Positions 46,396 through 56,248 are shown, counted from the stretch's first letter. The stretch is DNA of 64,000 bases from Rhodobacter maris (GCF_900217815.1 NZ_OBMT01000008.1:1-64000), one strand, 5' to 3'. The notes: generated by a model from the letters alone, not told the origin. Program-made: numbers and translations.

Positions 46396-46671
46396 TCATG
46401 CGCAGCCCCCCGGGAAGATCCATTGCCCCTCCCTGAAATTGTCTTCCGGCCCGGAGGCCACGGCGCCGCGGCAGAGCGCCTGCGCCGCGCGTTTCGCTTC
46501 CGCCCCCTCGTCATAGCTGAAGGGGGGGGCATTCCGGCGCACCCGCAGTTCGTTCTGCGGACCAAAGCTGCCCGTATAGCCCGCCACGGCGGCAAGCGGG
46601 CCCACCGCATCGGAACCCACGGGCGGGCTGGCGCAGGCCGCGAGCGGCAGGATCAAGAGGGCAGCGCGCAT
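46396..46671 (-). CDS. Small lipoprotein of unknown function, nuo operon
   Basis: A 91-residue protein starting [17 protein letters not shown], a short signal with lipobox LAAC (Cys13). The mature part contains [36 protein letters not shown], and ends in GGCA. The start codon overlaps the stop of the upstream 154-aa gene by one base (TGATG), so the two are translationally coupled. nuoG follows after 64 nt. Family not recognised. Confidence 0.72.
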   Translation of the reverse strand: MRAALLILPLAACASPPVGSDAVGPLAAVAGYTGSFGPQNELRVRRNAPPFSYDEGAEAKRAAQALCRGAVASGPEDNFREGQWIFPGGCA

Positions 46672-47135
46672 CAGTTGCCCCTCCGCGTTTCGATCGCCGG
46701 GCAGAATGCCTCGATCCGGTAGAAATGCGGCGCCATCTCGGCCACGTCGCTTGCCTTCAGGCCAAGCCCCTTCGCCGAGGGGCAGACCGCCTCGATCGCC
46801 GAGATCACGCCTTTTTTCAGCTCCAGCGCATCGGTCTCTGTCACCCCTTCGAGCGTCACTTCAAAATAGGCGGTAAACCCGTCCCAGTAGAGGCAGCCCG
46901 CGTTGCCGACCGCACCTTCGGGACATTCCACGCCACCGGTCATGATGTCGTTGAAATAGGCCACGACCGCCCCGGACGCACCTTCCATCATCCGGATATG
47001 GCGCGAAAGCGCGGGGACATACCCCTCATGGACGAGGCTGTTGGCCTGCGGTTCGGCAAAAGCCGGCACAAGCCCGAACGCCAGCGCCGCGGCGCCGCCC
47101 CCGATCTTGCCAATGCTGCCCGAAACCGCTGCCAT
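46671..47135 (-). CDS. Secreted protein of unknown function, nuo operon
   Basis: A 154-residue protein with a signal-like N-terminus (GGGAAALAFGLVPAFA, cleavage likely before EPQAN). The mature part has four cysteines (VECPEG, NAGCLYW, EAVCPS, EAFCPA), which suggests two disulfides in the periplasm. It lies 6 nt after nuoF and is coupled to the next small lipoprotein. I do not recognise the family. Confidence 0.75.
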   Translation of the reverse strand: MAAVSGSIGKIGGGAAALAFGLVPAFAEPQANSLVHEGYVPALSRHIRMMEGASGAVVAYFNDIMTGGVECPEGAVGNAGCLYWDGFTAYFEVTLEGVTETDALELKKGVISAIEAVCPSAKGLGLKASDVAEMAPHFYRIEAFCPAIETRRGN

Positions 47136-47141
47136 CTCAGC

Positions 47142-48437
47142 TCACTCCGCCGCCATCGCGCCCATGCGCCCGCTCTTGCGCGCCTTGATCCGGTCTTCGA
47201 TCTCCTCGCGGTAATGCCGGATCAACCCCTGGATCGGCCAGGCCGCGGCATCGCCCAAGGCGCAGATCGTGTGGCCCTCGACCTGTTTCGTCACGTCAAA
47301 GAGCATGTCGATTTCTTCGATCTCGGCCTCGCCCCGCACGAGACGGTCCATCACCCGCATCATCCACGAGGTGCCCTCGCGGCAGGGTGTGCATTGGCCG
47401 CAGCTCTCGTGCTTGAAGAATTTGGAAAGCCGCCAGATCGCCTTGATCACATCGGTCTGCTGATCCATCACGATCAGGCAGGCGGTGCCGAAGCTCGATT
47501 TCAGCTCCCGCATGCCGTCGTAATCCATGATCGCATCCTCGCACAGATGTGCGGGAAGCACCGGGCAGCTTGCGCCACCGGGGATCACCGCCTTCAGGTT
47601 GGACCAGCCGCCGCGCACGCCGCCGCCATGTTTCTCGATCAGTTCCTTCATCGAGATCGACATGCTCTCCTCGATCACGCAGGGCGTGTTCACATGCCCC
47701 GACATGGCGAAGAGCTTGACGCCGGTGTTGTTCGGCCGTCCGAAGGAGGCATACCAATCCGCGCCGCGGCGCAGGATCGTGGGGACGACGGCAATCGACT
47801 CGACGTTGTTCACCGTGGTCGGGCAGCCATAAAGCCCCGAGCCCGCCGGGAACGGCGGTTTCATCCGCGGCATGCCCTTCTTGCCTTCGAGGCTCTCGAG
47901 CAGCGCCGTTTCCTCGCCACAGATATAGGCGCCCGCGCCGTGATGCAGATAAACGTTGAAATCATAGCCCGACTTGCAGGCGTTCTTGCCGATCAGCCCG
48001 GCGTCGTAGCATTCGTCGATGGCGCGTTGCAGCGCTTCCTTTTCACGCACATATTCGCCGCGAATGTAGATATAGGCCGCGCAGGCGCCCATCGCGAAGC
48101 CCGCGATCAATGCGCCTTCAATCAGCGTATGCGGATCGTGGCGCATCACCTCGCGGTCCTTGCAGGTGCCGGGTTCGGATTCATCGGCGTTGATCACCAG
48201 ATAGGCGGGCCGTCCGTCCGATTGCTTGGGCATGAAGGACCATTTCAGCCCGGTCGGGAAGCCAGCGCCGCCGCGGCCGCGCAGACCCGAGGCCTTGACC
48301 TGCTCGATGATCCAGTCCCGGCCATTGGCAAGGAGGGCCGCGGTCCCATCCCAGTGCCCACGCGCCATCGCGCCCTTCAGCGAGCGGTCGTGCATCCCGT
48401 AGATATTGGTGAAGATCCGGTCCTGATCTTTCAGCAT
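47142..48437 (-). CDS. nuoF: NADH-quinone oxidoreductase subunit F
   Basis: A 431-residue flavoprotein that binds NADH and FMN and one 4Fe-4S cluster. Visible: [18 protein letters not shown] (NADH/FMN loop), [20 protein letters not shown], and the cluster ligands [10 protein letters not shown]. Start at ATG 48437 ([11 protein letters not shown]). It is preceded by a dense set of hairpins. Confidence 0.97.
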   Translation of the reverse strand: MLKDQDRIFTNIYGMHDRSLKGAMARGHWDGTAALLANGRDWIIEQVKASGLRGRGGAGFPTGLKWSFMPKQSDGRPAYLVINADESEPGTCKDREVMRHDPHTLIEGALIAGFAMGACAAYIYIRGEYVREKEALQRAIDECYDAGLIGKNACKSGYDFNVYLHHGAGAYICGEETALLESLEGKKGMPRMKPPFPAGSGLYGCPTTVNNVESIAVVPTILRRGADWYASFGRPNNTGVKLFAMSGHVNTPCVIEESMSISMKELIEKHGGGVRGGWSNLKAVIPGGASCPVLPAHLCEDAIMDYDGMRELKSSFGTACLIVMDQQTDVIKAIWRLSKFFKHESCGQCTPCREGTSWMMRVMDRLVRGEAEIEEIDMLFDVTKQVEGHTICALGDAAAWPIQGLIRHYREEIEDRIKARKSGRMGAMAAE

Positions 48438-48456
48438 GTCTGCTCCCTCGGTTGTC

Positions 48457-48591
48457 GCACAGGCCGGGGCCCGGCCTGTGCCGCACCGGCGCACCGATGC
48501 GAATATATCCCCCCGGAGCGGATCAGATCCGACCGGAACCGGGCCACAGCCCGGGTTTTGCGCCCCACCGTGCCGGGACCGGCCCGGTGGG
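48457..48591. repeat. Cluster of three hairpins upstream of nuoF
   Basis: Hairpin 1: GCACAGGCCGGG / CCCGGCCTGTGC (48457-48481). Hairpin 2: CCGGGC / GCCCGG with a 4-nt loop (48539-48554). Hairpin 3: CCCACCG-T-GCCGG / CCGGC-C-CGGTGGG (48564-48591). They fill the 182-nt space between the Ala/Pro-rich gene and nuoF. None has a T-run on the minus strand, so RNA processing or stability control is more likely than termination. Confidence 0.6.
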
Positions 48592-48619
48592 TCTTATTGC
48601 GCGCCAGAGGCTCTGGCGC

Positions 48620-49306
48620 TCAGTGCTTGCGGCCGCGCCGCTTCCCCCCTCCGCCCGGAGCGGGTTTGGGCGCAACCGGTGCCGTGGGGGCCGCGCCGAC
48701 CGTCTCGACCGGCTTCGCTTCCGCAGGTTTGGCGGCAGCGACGGGGGCGGCAGGCGCAGCGGGCTTGGCCGCGGGCGTCACCGGTTTCGGAACCGATGTC
48801 GCCGCGACCGGCGCAGCCGACGCAGGTTTTGCCGCGCTCGGCGCGGGGGCAGGTTCCAGTTTCGGCGCCGGTGCTGGGGCCGGGGCCGGTTTTGCGGCCA
48901 TCGGAGCCGGAGCGGCCATGGCCTTCGGCGCGGGCGCCGGAGCAGGCTTCGCCGCCGGGGTGGGGGCGGGCTGCGGCGTTGGCGCGGGTTTCACCGCGGC
49001 GCTCGGCGCAGCCACCGGCTTCGCGGCGGCCGGAGAAGCCGCTGGTTTCGCGGCGACGGGCGGGGCCGCCGGGGTGGCCGTGCGCAATGCGCGCGCCTCC
49101 TCGGGGCTGAGAACTTTCGGTTCGGGCAAACAGCCCATCACATAGCAGGCGGTGCGTGCCAGGATCAGTGCGGAAACCACACCGGCCACAAGGGCAACAC
49201 CGATTCCGGTCGAGCCGAGCAGCCACAGCGCAAAAAACGCAACGGCTCCGAGGATTGCTCCCAATTTGCGGGCTTTCGTCTGGCATTCAGCGTCGTTCAT
49301 CGACAT
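48620..49306 (-). CDS. Membrane protein with Ala/Pro/Lys-rich tail, nuo operon
   Basis: A 228-residue protein: a short N-terminus, two hydrophobic stretches (about 17-31 and 34-50), then from about residue 78 a low-complexity tail built from AKPAA/APAP/PAPAP phrases ending in a basic KRRGRKH. The start at ATG 49306 follows AAAGGAAAGG. It lies between nuoE and nuoF. No catalytic motif is visible. The tail resembles linker regions that span the periplasm or bind other proteins; its role with complex I is unknown. Confidence 0.75.
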   Translation of the reverse strand: MSMNDAECQTKARKLGAILGAVAFFALWLLGSTGIGVALVAGVVSALILARTACYVMGCLPEPKVLSPEEARALRTATPAAPPVAAKPAASPAAAKPVAAPSAAVKPAPTPQPAPTPAAKPAPAPAPKAMAAPAPMAAKPAPAPAPAPKLEPAPAPSAAKPASAAPVAATSVPKPVTPAAKPAAPAAPVAAAKPAEAKPVETVGAAPTAPVAPKPAPGGGGKRRGRKH

Positions 49307-49415
49307 TTTGCCTTTCCTTTCCCTCATTCCGGACCGGGAGGGCGCTCCTCACGCCGACCCCGGCCCGATGTGTTGATCTGATTGTCTCAGTCTGTCGTCA
49401 GTCCGGTCTTTCCAC

Positions 49416-50900
49416 TCAGTAATCGTTGGTCCTTGCCCGTTCGCGGAAGCGCGCGAGCCCCTCCGCGACGATAATCTTCGCCTGCGCCACCCATTTGTCA
49501 CGGCTGACGCGGCCGCGGAACCCTTTCAGGTTCGTGTCCATCCAGGCCACTTCCTCGGCCCCCCATTGCGCGATCTGGTCAAAATGGAACACGCCCAGAT
49601 CGTGGCAGATCCGCTCAAGAACCGGGCCGATCCCCTCGATCTGCTTCAAATCATCGGCCATGCCGCCCCGCGGCGCATCAAGACCCTGCGGCGGCACCCC
49701 TTCGCCCGCCTCAACCTCGACCATCACCGGGCCTTTGGCTTTGCGCGCGGGCGCGAAAGCCGGTTCGGAAGGCATCTCCGGTTCGGGCGTCTCGGGGGCA
49801 GGCTCAGGCTCCAGCGCTGTGCCGGTCTGCGCGGCCACCATCGCCTTGCTGATCGCTTCAGCCTCGGCCGCTTCGGCGGCGGCTTTCTCGGCAAAGGCTT
49901 TTTCCGCAGCCGCTTTTTCCGCCGCAGCCTGCTCGGCTGCCGCCTTTTCCGCCGCGGCTTTTTCAGCGGCGCGCTGCTCGGCTTGCGCCTTTTCTGCCGC
50001 AGCAAGCTCAGCAGCGGCTTTCTCGGCCGCCGCTTTTTCGGCCGCGGCTTTCTCCGCCGCCGCTTTCTCCGCTGCGGCTTTTTCGGACGCGGCTTTTTCC
50101 GCCGCCGCTTTTTCTGCCGCAGCCTTTTCCGCGGCGCGTTGCGCGGCCGTCATTGGACGGGTGCCCATCATGCCGATCGGGCCGAGCCGCCCGCCGGATT
50201 GCCAGGGCGCGCTGAGCGGCACTTCACTGCCGTCGATGCGCTTGATCCCGTCACCAAAGGCGAGCGCGCGCGCAACCGAGCCGTTCGCCGCTTCCTTCTC
50301 GCCCGCGGTTTCTGCGCAGGAGGTGAGGCCCGCCGCCGGTTCCGACGAGAACCGCCCCGCTTGCGAGCCCGGTCGCGGCGCCTGGCCTGTGGCGAGCGCG
50401 TCGATCAGGGTCTCGAGGTTTTCCTCGGTCAGATCCTCGAAATAATCCTTGCCGATCTGTGCCATCGGCGCATTGGCGCAGGCACCAAGGCATTCGACCT
50501 CTTCCCAGGAGAACTTGCCATCCGCCGAAAGCGCGAAGGGCTCCGCGGCGATCTTGCGTTTGCAAACCGCAATCAGGTCTTCGGCGCCGCAGATCATGCA
50601 CGAGGTGGTGCCGCAGACCTGAATATGCGCGACCGAGCCCACCGGGGCGAGCTGGAACATGAAGTAGAAGGTCGCCACTTCCAGCGCGCGGATATAGGGC
50701 AGGCCCAGCATATCGGCGACATGTTCGATCGCGGGTTTCGTCAGCCAGCCTTCCTGTTCTTGTGCCCGGAACAGGAGCGGAATGATTGCCGAGGCCTGGC
50801 GACCCTCGGGGTATTTCGTCATCTGCGCTTCGGCCCAGGCGCGGTTCGCGGGCGTGAAGGCGAAAGACGCGGGTTGTTCATGATGCAAGCGGCGCAGCAT
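49416..50900 (-). CDS. nuoE: NADH-quinone oxidoreductase subunit E with long repeat and HhH-like extension
   Basis: A 494-residue protein, about three times the size of E. coli NuoE (166). Residues 1-170 are a normal NuoE with the [2Fe-2S] ligands Cys96, Cys101, Cys137 and Cys141. A variable linker follows (171-252). Residues 256-342 are about seventeen near-perfect AAEKA pentapeptides, predicted to form one long charged helix. After a Pro/Glu-rich spacer (360-410), residues 415-485 form a helix-hairpin-helix-like domain ([20 protein letters not shown], then [10 protein letters not shown]). Start overlaps the nuoD stop (TAATG). Confidence 0.95.
   Translation of the reverse strand: MLRRLHHEQPASFAFTPANRAWAEAQMTKYPEGRQASAIIPLLFRAQEQEGWLTKPAIEHVADMLGLPYIRALEVATFYFMFQLAPVGSVAHIQVCGTTSCMICGAEDLIAVCKRKIAAEPFALSADGKFSWEEVECLGACANAPMAQIGKDYFEDLTEENLETLIDALATGQAPRPGSQAGRFSSEPAAGLTSCAETAGEKEAANGSVARALAFGDGIKRIDGSEVPLSAPWQSGGRLGPIGMMGTRPMTAAQRAAEKAAAEKAAAEKAASEKAAAEKAAAEKAAAEKAAAEKAAAELAAAEKAQAEQRAAEKAAAEKAAAEQAAAEKAAAEKAFAEKAAAEAAEAEAISKAMVAAQTGTALEPEPAPETPEPEMPSEPAFAPARKAKGPVMVEVEAGEGVPPQGLDAPRGGMADDLKQIEGIGPVLERICHDLGVFHFDQIAQWGAEEVAWMDTNLKGFRGRVSRDKWVAQAKIIVAEGLARFRERARTNDY
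49872..50135 (-). repeat. In-frame 15-bp tandem repeat array in nuoE
   Basis: Encodes residues 256-342 of NuoE, about seventeen copies of Ala-Ala-Glu-Lys-Ala. The DNA units vary at third positions (gcc/gca/gcg, ttt/ctt partners), so the array is not a fresh slippage product and has been held at protein level. It occurs once in the window. Confidence 0.85.
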
Positions 50901-52141
50901 TAGCGGTCGACCTCCCCGAACACGATATCCATCGTGCCGATGATGGCCGAAACGTCGGCCAGTTGGTGCCCTTTCGAAACCGCATCCATCGAATGCAGAT
51001 GCGCATAGCCCGGGGCGCGGATCTTGGCCCGGTAGGGCTTGTTGGTGCCATCGGAGACGAGATAGACGCCGAACTCGCCCTTGGGCGCCTCGACGGCGGC
51101 ATAAACCTCGCCCGCGGGCACCTTGAAGCCCTCGGTATAGAGCTTGAAGTGGTGGATCAGCGCTTCCATCGAGGTCTTCATCTCGCCCCGCTTCGGCGGC
51201 GTCATCTTGCCGCGCGCGAGAATATCCCCCTGCCCTTCGGGCGCGCGGAGCTTTTCCACCGCCTGGAGGATGATCTTGGTCGACTCGCGCATCTCGGCCA
51301 TCCGCACAAGATACCGATCATAGCAGTCGCCGTTCTTGCCCACGGCCACTTTGAAATCAAATTCGTCGTAGCATTCATAGGGTTGCGAGCGCCGCAGATC
51401 CCACGCCAGACCCGAGCCGCGCACCATCACCCCGGAATAGCCCCATTGGGTGATTTCTTTCTCGGTGATGATGCAGATATCGGCATTGCGCTGCTTGAAG
51501 ATCCGGTTTTCGGTCAGCAGCCCCTCGATGTCATCGAGCTTTTGCGGGAATTCATGCGCCCAGGCCTCAATGTCGTCGATCAAGGCGGGGGGCAGATCCT
51601 GATGCACCCCCCCGGGACGGAAATAGTTCGCGTGCAGACGCGCGCCGCAAGCCCGTTCGTAGAAGATCATCAGCTTCTCGCGTTCCTCAAAGCCCCAGAC
51701 CGGCGGGGTGAGCGCGCCCACGTCCATCGCCTGCGTGGTGACGTTGAGAAGGTGGTTCAGAACCCGCCCGATCTCCGAGAAGAGCACCCGAATGAGCGAG
51801 GCGCGGCGCGGCACCGGCGTGCCGGTGAGCCGCTCGATCGCCATGCACCAGGCATGCTCCTGGTTCATCGGCGCCACATAATCGAGCCGGTCGAAATAGG
51901 GCGTGTTCTGCAGATAGGTGCGGCTTTCCATCAGCTTTTCGGTGCCGCGATGCAAAAGGCCGATATGCGGGTCGGCCCGTTCGACGATCTCGCCGTCAAG
52001 CTCCAGCACCATCCGCAACACCCCGTGCGCCGCAGGGTGCTGCGGGCCGAAGTTGATGTTGAAATTGCGGATGCGCTGCTCGCCGGTCAGCACGTCATGC
52101 GAACCGTCGTCGTAGGTATTCTGCCGGATGTCGCCGTCCAT
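50900..52141 (-). CDS. nuoD: NADH-quinone oxidoreductase subunit D
   Basis: A 413-residue subunit at the quinone-binding site, related to hydrogenase large subunits. Recognised by [42 protein letters not shown] and the C-terminal [14 protein letters not shown]. Start placed at ATG 52141; an in-frame GTG three codons earlier, with GGAGAAAG before it, is equally possible. Confidence 0.97.
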   Translation of the reverse strand: MDGDIRQNTYDDGSHDVLTGEQRIRNFNINFGPQHPAAHGVLRMVLELDGEIVERADPHIGLLHRGTEKLMESRTYLQNTPYFDRLDYVAPMNQEHAWCMAIERLTGTPVPRRASLIRVLFSEIGRVLNHLLNVTTQAMDVGALTPPVWGFEEREKLMIFYERACGARLHANYFRPGGVHQDLPPALIDDIEAWAHEFPQKLDDIEGLLTENRIFKQRNADICIITEKEITQWGYSGVMVRGSGLAWDLRRSQPYECYDEFDFKVAVGKNGDCYDRYLVRMAEMRESTKIILQAVEKLRAPEGQGDILARGKMTPPKRGEMKTSMEALIHHFKLYTEGFKVPAGEVYAAVEAPKGEFGVYLVSDGTNKPYRAKIRAPGYAHLHSMDAVSKGHQLADVSAIIGTMDIVFGEVDR

Positions 52142-52183
52142 GCTCCTCACCTTTCTCCGTCACCGCCCGGGCGTTGCCGCGGC

Positions 52184-52783
52184 TCAGCCCTGTTTCTCGT
52201 CACCGGGAAGCACATAATGCGCGCCTTCCCAGGGGCTCAGGAAATCGAATTGCCGGTATTCCTGCGTCAGCTTCACCGGCTCGTAGACCACCCGCTTGAG
52301 CATCTCGTCATAGCGCAGCTCGACATAGCCGGTGGTGGGGAAATCCTTCCGCAGCGGATGGCCGCGGAAGCCGTAATCGGTCAACAGACGGCGCAGATCC
52401 GGGTGGCCCGAGAACAGGATCCCGAACATGTCGAAGATCTCGCGCTCATACCAGTTTGCCACCGAGAAGGCATCGGTGATCGAGGGGCACATCTCATCCT
52501 CGCGCACCGCCGCTTTCACGCGGATGCGCTGGTTGCGCCACATCGACAGGAAATGCCAGACGACCTCGAACCGCGCCGGGCGCTCGGGCCAGTCCACCGC
52601 GGTGATGTCGATCAGCGTTGAGAACCGGCAGGTCGGATCGTCGCGCAGAAATTCGACAAACCGCAGGATCCCCGCCGGGGTCACGGTCACGGTCAGCTCG
52701 CCATGTGCCACCACGCTCGACACGACATCATCGCCGCGCCGATGCTCGATATGCGCCGCGAGTTCTTGCAGCAGTTCGCTCAT
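52184..52783 (-). CDS. nuoC: NADH-quinone oxidoreductase subunit C
   Basis: A 199-residue hydrophilic subunit of the connecting module. The family signature [39 protein letters not shown] is complete. 12 nt after nuoB. It is separate from nuoD, unlike the fused NuoCD of enterobacteria. Confidence 0.97.
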   Translation of the reverse strand: MSELLQELAAHIEHRRGDDVVSSVVAHGELTVTVTPAGILRFVEFLRDDPTCRFSTLIDITAVDWPERPARFEVVWHFLSMWRNQRIRVKAAVREDEMCPSITDAFSVANWYEREIFDMFGILFSGHPDLRRLLTDYGFRGHPLRKDFPTTGYVELRYDEMLKRVVYEPVKLTQEYRQFDFLSPWEGAHYVLPGDEKQG

Positions 52784-52795
52784 TCTCCGTCCTCC

Positions 52796-53320
52796 TCAGC
52801 GCACCAGCGTGCCGGTGCGGCGGATCTTGCGCTGCAACTGCAGGATACCATACATCAACGCCTCTGCCGAGGGCGGGCAGCCGGGCACGTAGATATCGAC
52901 CGGGACGACCCGGTCGCAGCCGCGCACCACCGAATAGCTGTAGTGGTAATAGCCGCCGCCATTGGCGCAGGAGCCCATCGAGATCACGTAACGCGGCTCG
53001 GGCATCTGGTCGTAGACCTTGCGCAGCGCGGGCGCCATCTTGTTGGTGAGCGTGCCCGCGACGATCATCACGTCGGATTGGCGGGGCGAGGCGCGCGGCG
53101 CAAAGCCGTAACGCTCCACATCATAGCGCGGCATCGCGGTATGCATCATCTCGACCGCGCAGCAAGCCAGACCAAAGGTCATCCAGTGCAGCGAGCCGTT
53201 CCTCGCCCAGTTGATGATGTCTTCGGCGGTGGTGAGCAGGAAGCCCTTGTCCTGCAGGTCGCGGTTGAGCGCCGCGGCGGCCACGTCCATATCGGCTGCG
53301 GCCGTGTTCGGCCCGGTCAT
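52796..53320 (-). CDS. nuoB: NADH-quinone oxidoreductase subunit B
   Basis: A 174-residue subunit carrying cluster N2, the last iron-sulfur centre before quinone. Ligands are in [21 protein letters not shown] and [11 protein letters not shown]. The start was placed at ATG 53320, which overlaps the nuoA stop (TGATG) and gives [12 protein letters not shown]; an in-frame ATG at 53329 lies inside nuoA and cannot be excluded. Confidence 0.96.
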   Translation of the reverse strand: MTGPNTAAADMDVAAAALNRDLQDKGFLLTTAEDIINWARNGSLHWMTFGLACCAVEMMHTAMPRYDVERYGFAPRASPRQSDVMIVAGTLTNKMAPALRKVYDQMPEPRYVISMGSCANGGGYYHYSYSVVRGCDRVVPVDIYVPGCPPSAEALMYGILQLQRKIRRTGTLVR

Positions 53321-53700
53321 CACGCCCATTCCAGCGCCCCCTTCTTCCATTCATAGGCGAAGCCTACCGTCAGCACGCCCAGAAACACCATCATCGACCA
53401 GAAGGCGGTCATCGAAATTTCCCCGAAGGAGACCGCCCAGGGGAACAGGAAGGCCACCTCAAGGTCGAAGATGATGAACAGGATCGACACCAGATAGAAC
53501 CGTACGTCGAACTTCATCCGCGCGTCGTCGAAGGCGTTGAAGCCGCATTCATAGGCCGAGACCTTTTCCGGGTCCGGGTTGCGCACCGCGATCACTGCCG
53601 CCGCGAGGATCAGAACGAGCCCGAGCGCGATCGCCATGGCCAACAGAACGAGGATGGGAAGATATTCGCGCAACATGGAAGGCAGGGTCACGTCGTGCAT
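53320..53700 (-). CDS. nuoA: NADH-quinone oxidoreductase subunit A
   Basis: A 126-residue three-helix subunit. The conserved [32 protein letters not shown] loop is present; its cysteine lies at the quinone entry in other complexes I. Start at ATG 53700 after GGGAGCAAATTG. First gene of the nuo operon. Confidence 0.97.
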   Translation of the reverse strand: MHDVTLPSMLREYLPILVLLAMAIALGLVLILAAAVIAVRNPDPEKVSAYECGFNAFDDARMKFDVRFYLVSILFIIFDLEVAFLFPWAVSFGEISMTAFWSMMVFLGVLTVGFAYEWKKGALEWA

Positions 53701-53749
53701 CAATTTGCTCCCTCTGGGCGCGACAAGCGCGCGGGTTCTGGCTCAGCGA

Positions 53750-53778
53750 GGAATAGCCTTCCCCCATATGCCGGTCAA
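53750..53778 (-). promoter_or_regulatory. Predicted nuo operon promoter
   Basis: On the minus strand TTGACC (53778-53773) and TATTCC (53755-53750) are spaced by exactly 17 bp, about 50 nt before the nuoA ATG. The 190 bp between this and liuC is unusually AT-rich near 53935-53962 (TTGAAAATAATATTGC and following), which may be an upstream element or a termination zone for liu. Confidence 0.6.
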
Positions 53779-53968
53779 CCGAGCGAAGCCCGTTTTCGGG
53801 GCGAAAAGCGTAATTTGTATACCGATGCACACTGTTTTTCGCATCGGCTGCGGGCGCGGCATCCTGTTGCCGCAATGCGGCATCATGTCTCGGCTTCCTG
53901 CCGCTGCGGAAACCGCACAGAATCACCCGGTTTTGAAAATAATATTGCTTATAAAGAGCTTCCCCGAG

Positions 53969-54751
53969 TCACAGCGCCCAGGGCGGGGGGGTGCGTTCGA
54001 AGAAAGCAGAGATCCCGTCCCGCGCCTCGTCGCTTTCCCAACGTTTCACCAGCGCCGCAATCGTCGCCTCCTGAAGGCCCGAGTCGGGGTGTGAAGAAAG
54101 CAGGCGCAGCAACGCTTTTGCCTCTGCCACGGCGCCGGGCGCGCAGGCCAGATAGGGGGCGACCTCGGCCTCGATCGCCGCGTCGAGCGCCTCGGGCGGA
54201 ACCACCCGCGCGATGAGATCGAGCGCCACCGCTTCCGCCGCATCGAAGAGCCGCGACGACATGAACACCCGCCGCGCCTTTGCCGCGCCCATCCGCGCGA
54301 CGACGTAAGGAGAAATCGTCGCCGGCGTCAGGCCGAGCTTCGTTTCGGTGAGCCCGAAGCGTGCCGCGGGCACCGCAATGGCGACATCGCAGACCGAAAT
54401 CATGCCCACCCCGCCCCCGAAGGCATTGCCCTGCACCCGCCCGATCACCGGTTTCGGGCAGGCATCTACTGCGGCGAGCATCTCCGCCAGCGCCCGCGCC
54501 GAGGCGCCGCGTTCTTCGGAACTTGCGGTCATATTCGCCTGCATCCAGCGCAGATCGCCCCCCGCGCAGAAGCTTTTCCCCTCCGCGGCCAGCACGACTG
54601 CCCGCACCTTTTGCTCCTGACCGAGATGCCGGATCACCTGGGTGATCTCCGAGATCATCTGCGCATCAAGCGCATTGTGCTTTTCTGAGCGCGCAAGCCA
54701 GAGCGTCACAACGCCCCGCCCGTCGCGGTCCAGCCGGATCGTCTCGGTCAT
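53969..54751 (-). CDS. liuC: Enoyl-CoA hydratase family protein, probable methylglutaconyl-CoA hydratase
   Basis: A 260-residue crotonase-fold enzyme. The oxyanion-hole stretch SFCAGGDLRWMQ and the second loop GRVQGNAFGGGVGMISVCDVAIA are conserved, and GLTETKLGLTPATISPYV follows. The role (hydrating 3-methylglutaconyl-CoA to HMG-CoA) is inferred from its place in the leucine operon. Overlaps liuE by 4 nt (ATGA). Last gene of the operon. Confidence 0.9.
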   Translation of the reverse strand: MTETIRLDRDGRGVVTLWLARSEKHNALDAQMISEITQVIRHLGQEQKVRAVVLAAEGKSFCAGGDLRWMQANMTASSEERGASARALAEMLAAVDACPKPVIGRVQGNAFGGGVGMISVCDVAIAVPAARFGLTETKLGLTPATISPYVVARMGAAKARRVFMSSRLFDAAEAVALDLIARVVPPEALDAAIEAEVAPYLACAPGAVAEAKALLRLLSSHPDSGLQEATIAALVKRWESDEARDGISAFFERTPPPWAL

Positions 54752-55608
54752 TCCGAACCTCCTTTGAGCGCGCGCGCGCAGGTTGCGGCCCGCTCCAGCT
54801 TCGCCGCATTAATCCCGGTTGCATAGCCCAGCTTTTGCAGATGCGCGGCGACTCGCTCGCTTGCCACATTGCCGGCGGCGCCGGGCGCATAGGGGCAGCC
54901 GCCCAACCCGCCCACCGCGGCATCGAAGATCCGCAGGCCAAAAGCGAGGCTTGCCTCGATGTTCTCGAGCGCGCGGCCACCGGTGTCATGAAAATGCCCG
55001 GCCAGCTGCGCGGGCTCCATTTCCTGCACCACGGCCGCGAGCATCGCGATCACGCTTTCCGGCCGGGCACGGCCGACCGTATCGCCCAAGCTGACCTCCC
55101 GGCACCCGATCACCCGCAGATGCGCCACCACGCGCGCCACCTGCGCAGGGGCCGTCGGCCCGTCGAACGGGCAGTCCGTGACCATCGAAACATAGCCGCG
55201 AACGGGAATACCGGCGGCATCCGCAGCCCGCATCACCGGGTCGAACCGCTCAAGACTTTCCGCAATCGAACAATTGAGGTTCGCGCGCGAAAACCCCTCA
55301 GACGCTGAGGCAAAGATCGCCACTTCGTCGACGCCCGCCGCCCGTGCGGCCTCGAAGCCGCGCAGATTGGGGGTGAGCGCGGTATAGCGCACGCCCGGCA
55401 CCCGGCGGATCCCGGCGAGAACCTCCGCGCCATCGGCCATCTGCGGCACCCATTTGGGCGAGACGAAGGACGCCACCTCGATACGGCCGAACCCCGCTTC
55501 GGAAAGCGCGTCGACGAGCGCGATCTTGTCCGCCGTGGGGATCAGGCGCTTTTCGTTCTGCAACCCGTCCCGCGGCGCCATTTCCACGATTTCGACGAAA
55601 TCAGCCAT
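54748..55608 (-). CDS. liuE: Hydroxymethylglutaryl-CoA lyase
   Basis: A 286-residue TIM-barrel lyase splitting HMG-CoA into acetyl-CoA and acetoacetate, the end of leucine breakdown. Motifs: EMAPRDGLQNEK at the N-terminus, SLGDTVGRA, and the catalytic-cysteine loop GGLGGCPYAPGAAGNVASE. Start at ATG 55608, overlapping the end of the GST-like gene by 8 nt. Confidence 0.95.
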   Translation of the reverse strand: MADFVEIVEMAPRDGLQNEKRLIPTADKIALVDALSEAGFGRIEVASFVSPKWVPQMADGAEVLAGIRRVPGVRYTALTPNLRGFEAARAAGVDEVAIFASASEGFSRANLNCSIAESLERFDPVMRAADAAGIPVRGYVSMVTDCPFDGPTAPAQVARVVAHLRVIGCREVSLGDTVGRARPESVIAMLAAVVQEMEPAQLAGHFHDTGGRALENIEASLAFGLRIFDAAVGGLGGCPYAPGAAGNVASERVAAHLQKLGYATGINAAKLERAATCARALKGGSE

Positions 55609-56248
55609 CGGGGAGCTCATAGAAGGCTTGCGCATAGAGGCTCGCGCCGCCCCTTTCGACAGCGCGCGCATGCGCGGGCCGGGCCTGCGCCCGCTCTATC
55701 CAGGCGAGGATCGCCGGAAAATCCGGTCGCGGCACGAAACGGAACATCGCATCCATGTTGAAGCCGAACATGCACTCCGCAGCCGAGAAAGAGGAAAGCA
55801 ACCAGTCCCGCCCCTCGAGATGCGCCTCAAGCGCCTGCATCGTCAGCATCAGCCGCTTCGTGTCGAGCTTCATCAAGGGCACCGAGCGCGCGCTTTCGGG
55901 CCGCAGGAAGATATGCTGGATATTGAGCGATTGCAGGATATTGGCCTGCGTCTCGGCAAAATTCACCCATTCAAGAAAGGCGATCCGCTCTGCGGTTCCG
56001 GGCGCGGGGGCGAGCCGTCCCCGGCTCTCGGCCAGATATTGCACGATCGCACCCGATTCAAAGATCACCTGCCCGTCGATCTCCAGCGCGGGCACCCGCC
56101 CGGCGGGGCTGAGCGCGCGAAACTCCGGGCTGCGCAGCCCGCCATCGGTGAGCGACCAAGTTCGAATGTCCACCGGCTCGCCCAGTTCCTCCAGCAGCCA
56201 GAGCACGCGATGCGACCGCGAGCCCGGGGTGTGATGCAATACCGTCAT
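55601..56248 (-). CDS. Glutathione S-transferase family protein within the liu operon
   Basis: A 215-residue protein with an N-terminal thioredoxin-like domain (HHTPGSRSHRVLWLLEELG, then SPAGRVPALEIDGQVIFESGAIVQYL) and a C-terminal helical domain. The active-site region reads Ser-Arg-Ser-His-Arg, so a serine rather than a cysteine is the likely thiol-activating residue. It overlaps liuD (ATGA) and liuE (8 nt), so it is firmly in the operon, though a GST has no required step in leucine degradation. Confidence 0.88.
   Translation of the reverse strand: MTVLHHTPGSRSHRVLWLLEELGEPVDIRTWSLTDGGLRSPEFRALSPAGRVPALEIDGQVIFESGAIVQYLAESRGRLAPAPGTAERIAFLEWVNFAETQANILQSLNIQHIFLRPESARSVPLMKLDTKRLMLTMQALEAHLEGRDWLLSSFSAAECMFGFNMDAMFRFVPRPDFPAILAWIERAQARPAHARAVERGGASLYAQAFYELPDG

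Noticed and set aside
49872-50135. Possible CRISPR or satellite array
   Set aside because: The periodic 15-bp units are uninterrupted, without spacers, and keep the nuoE frame throughout; they encode a protein repeat.
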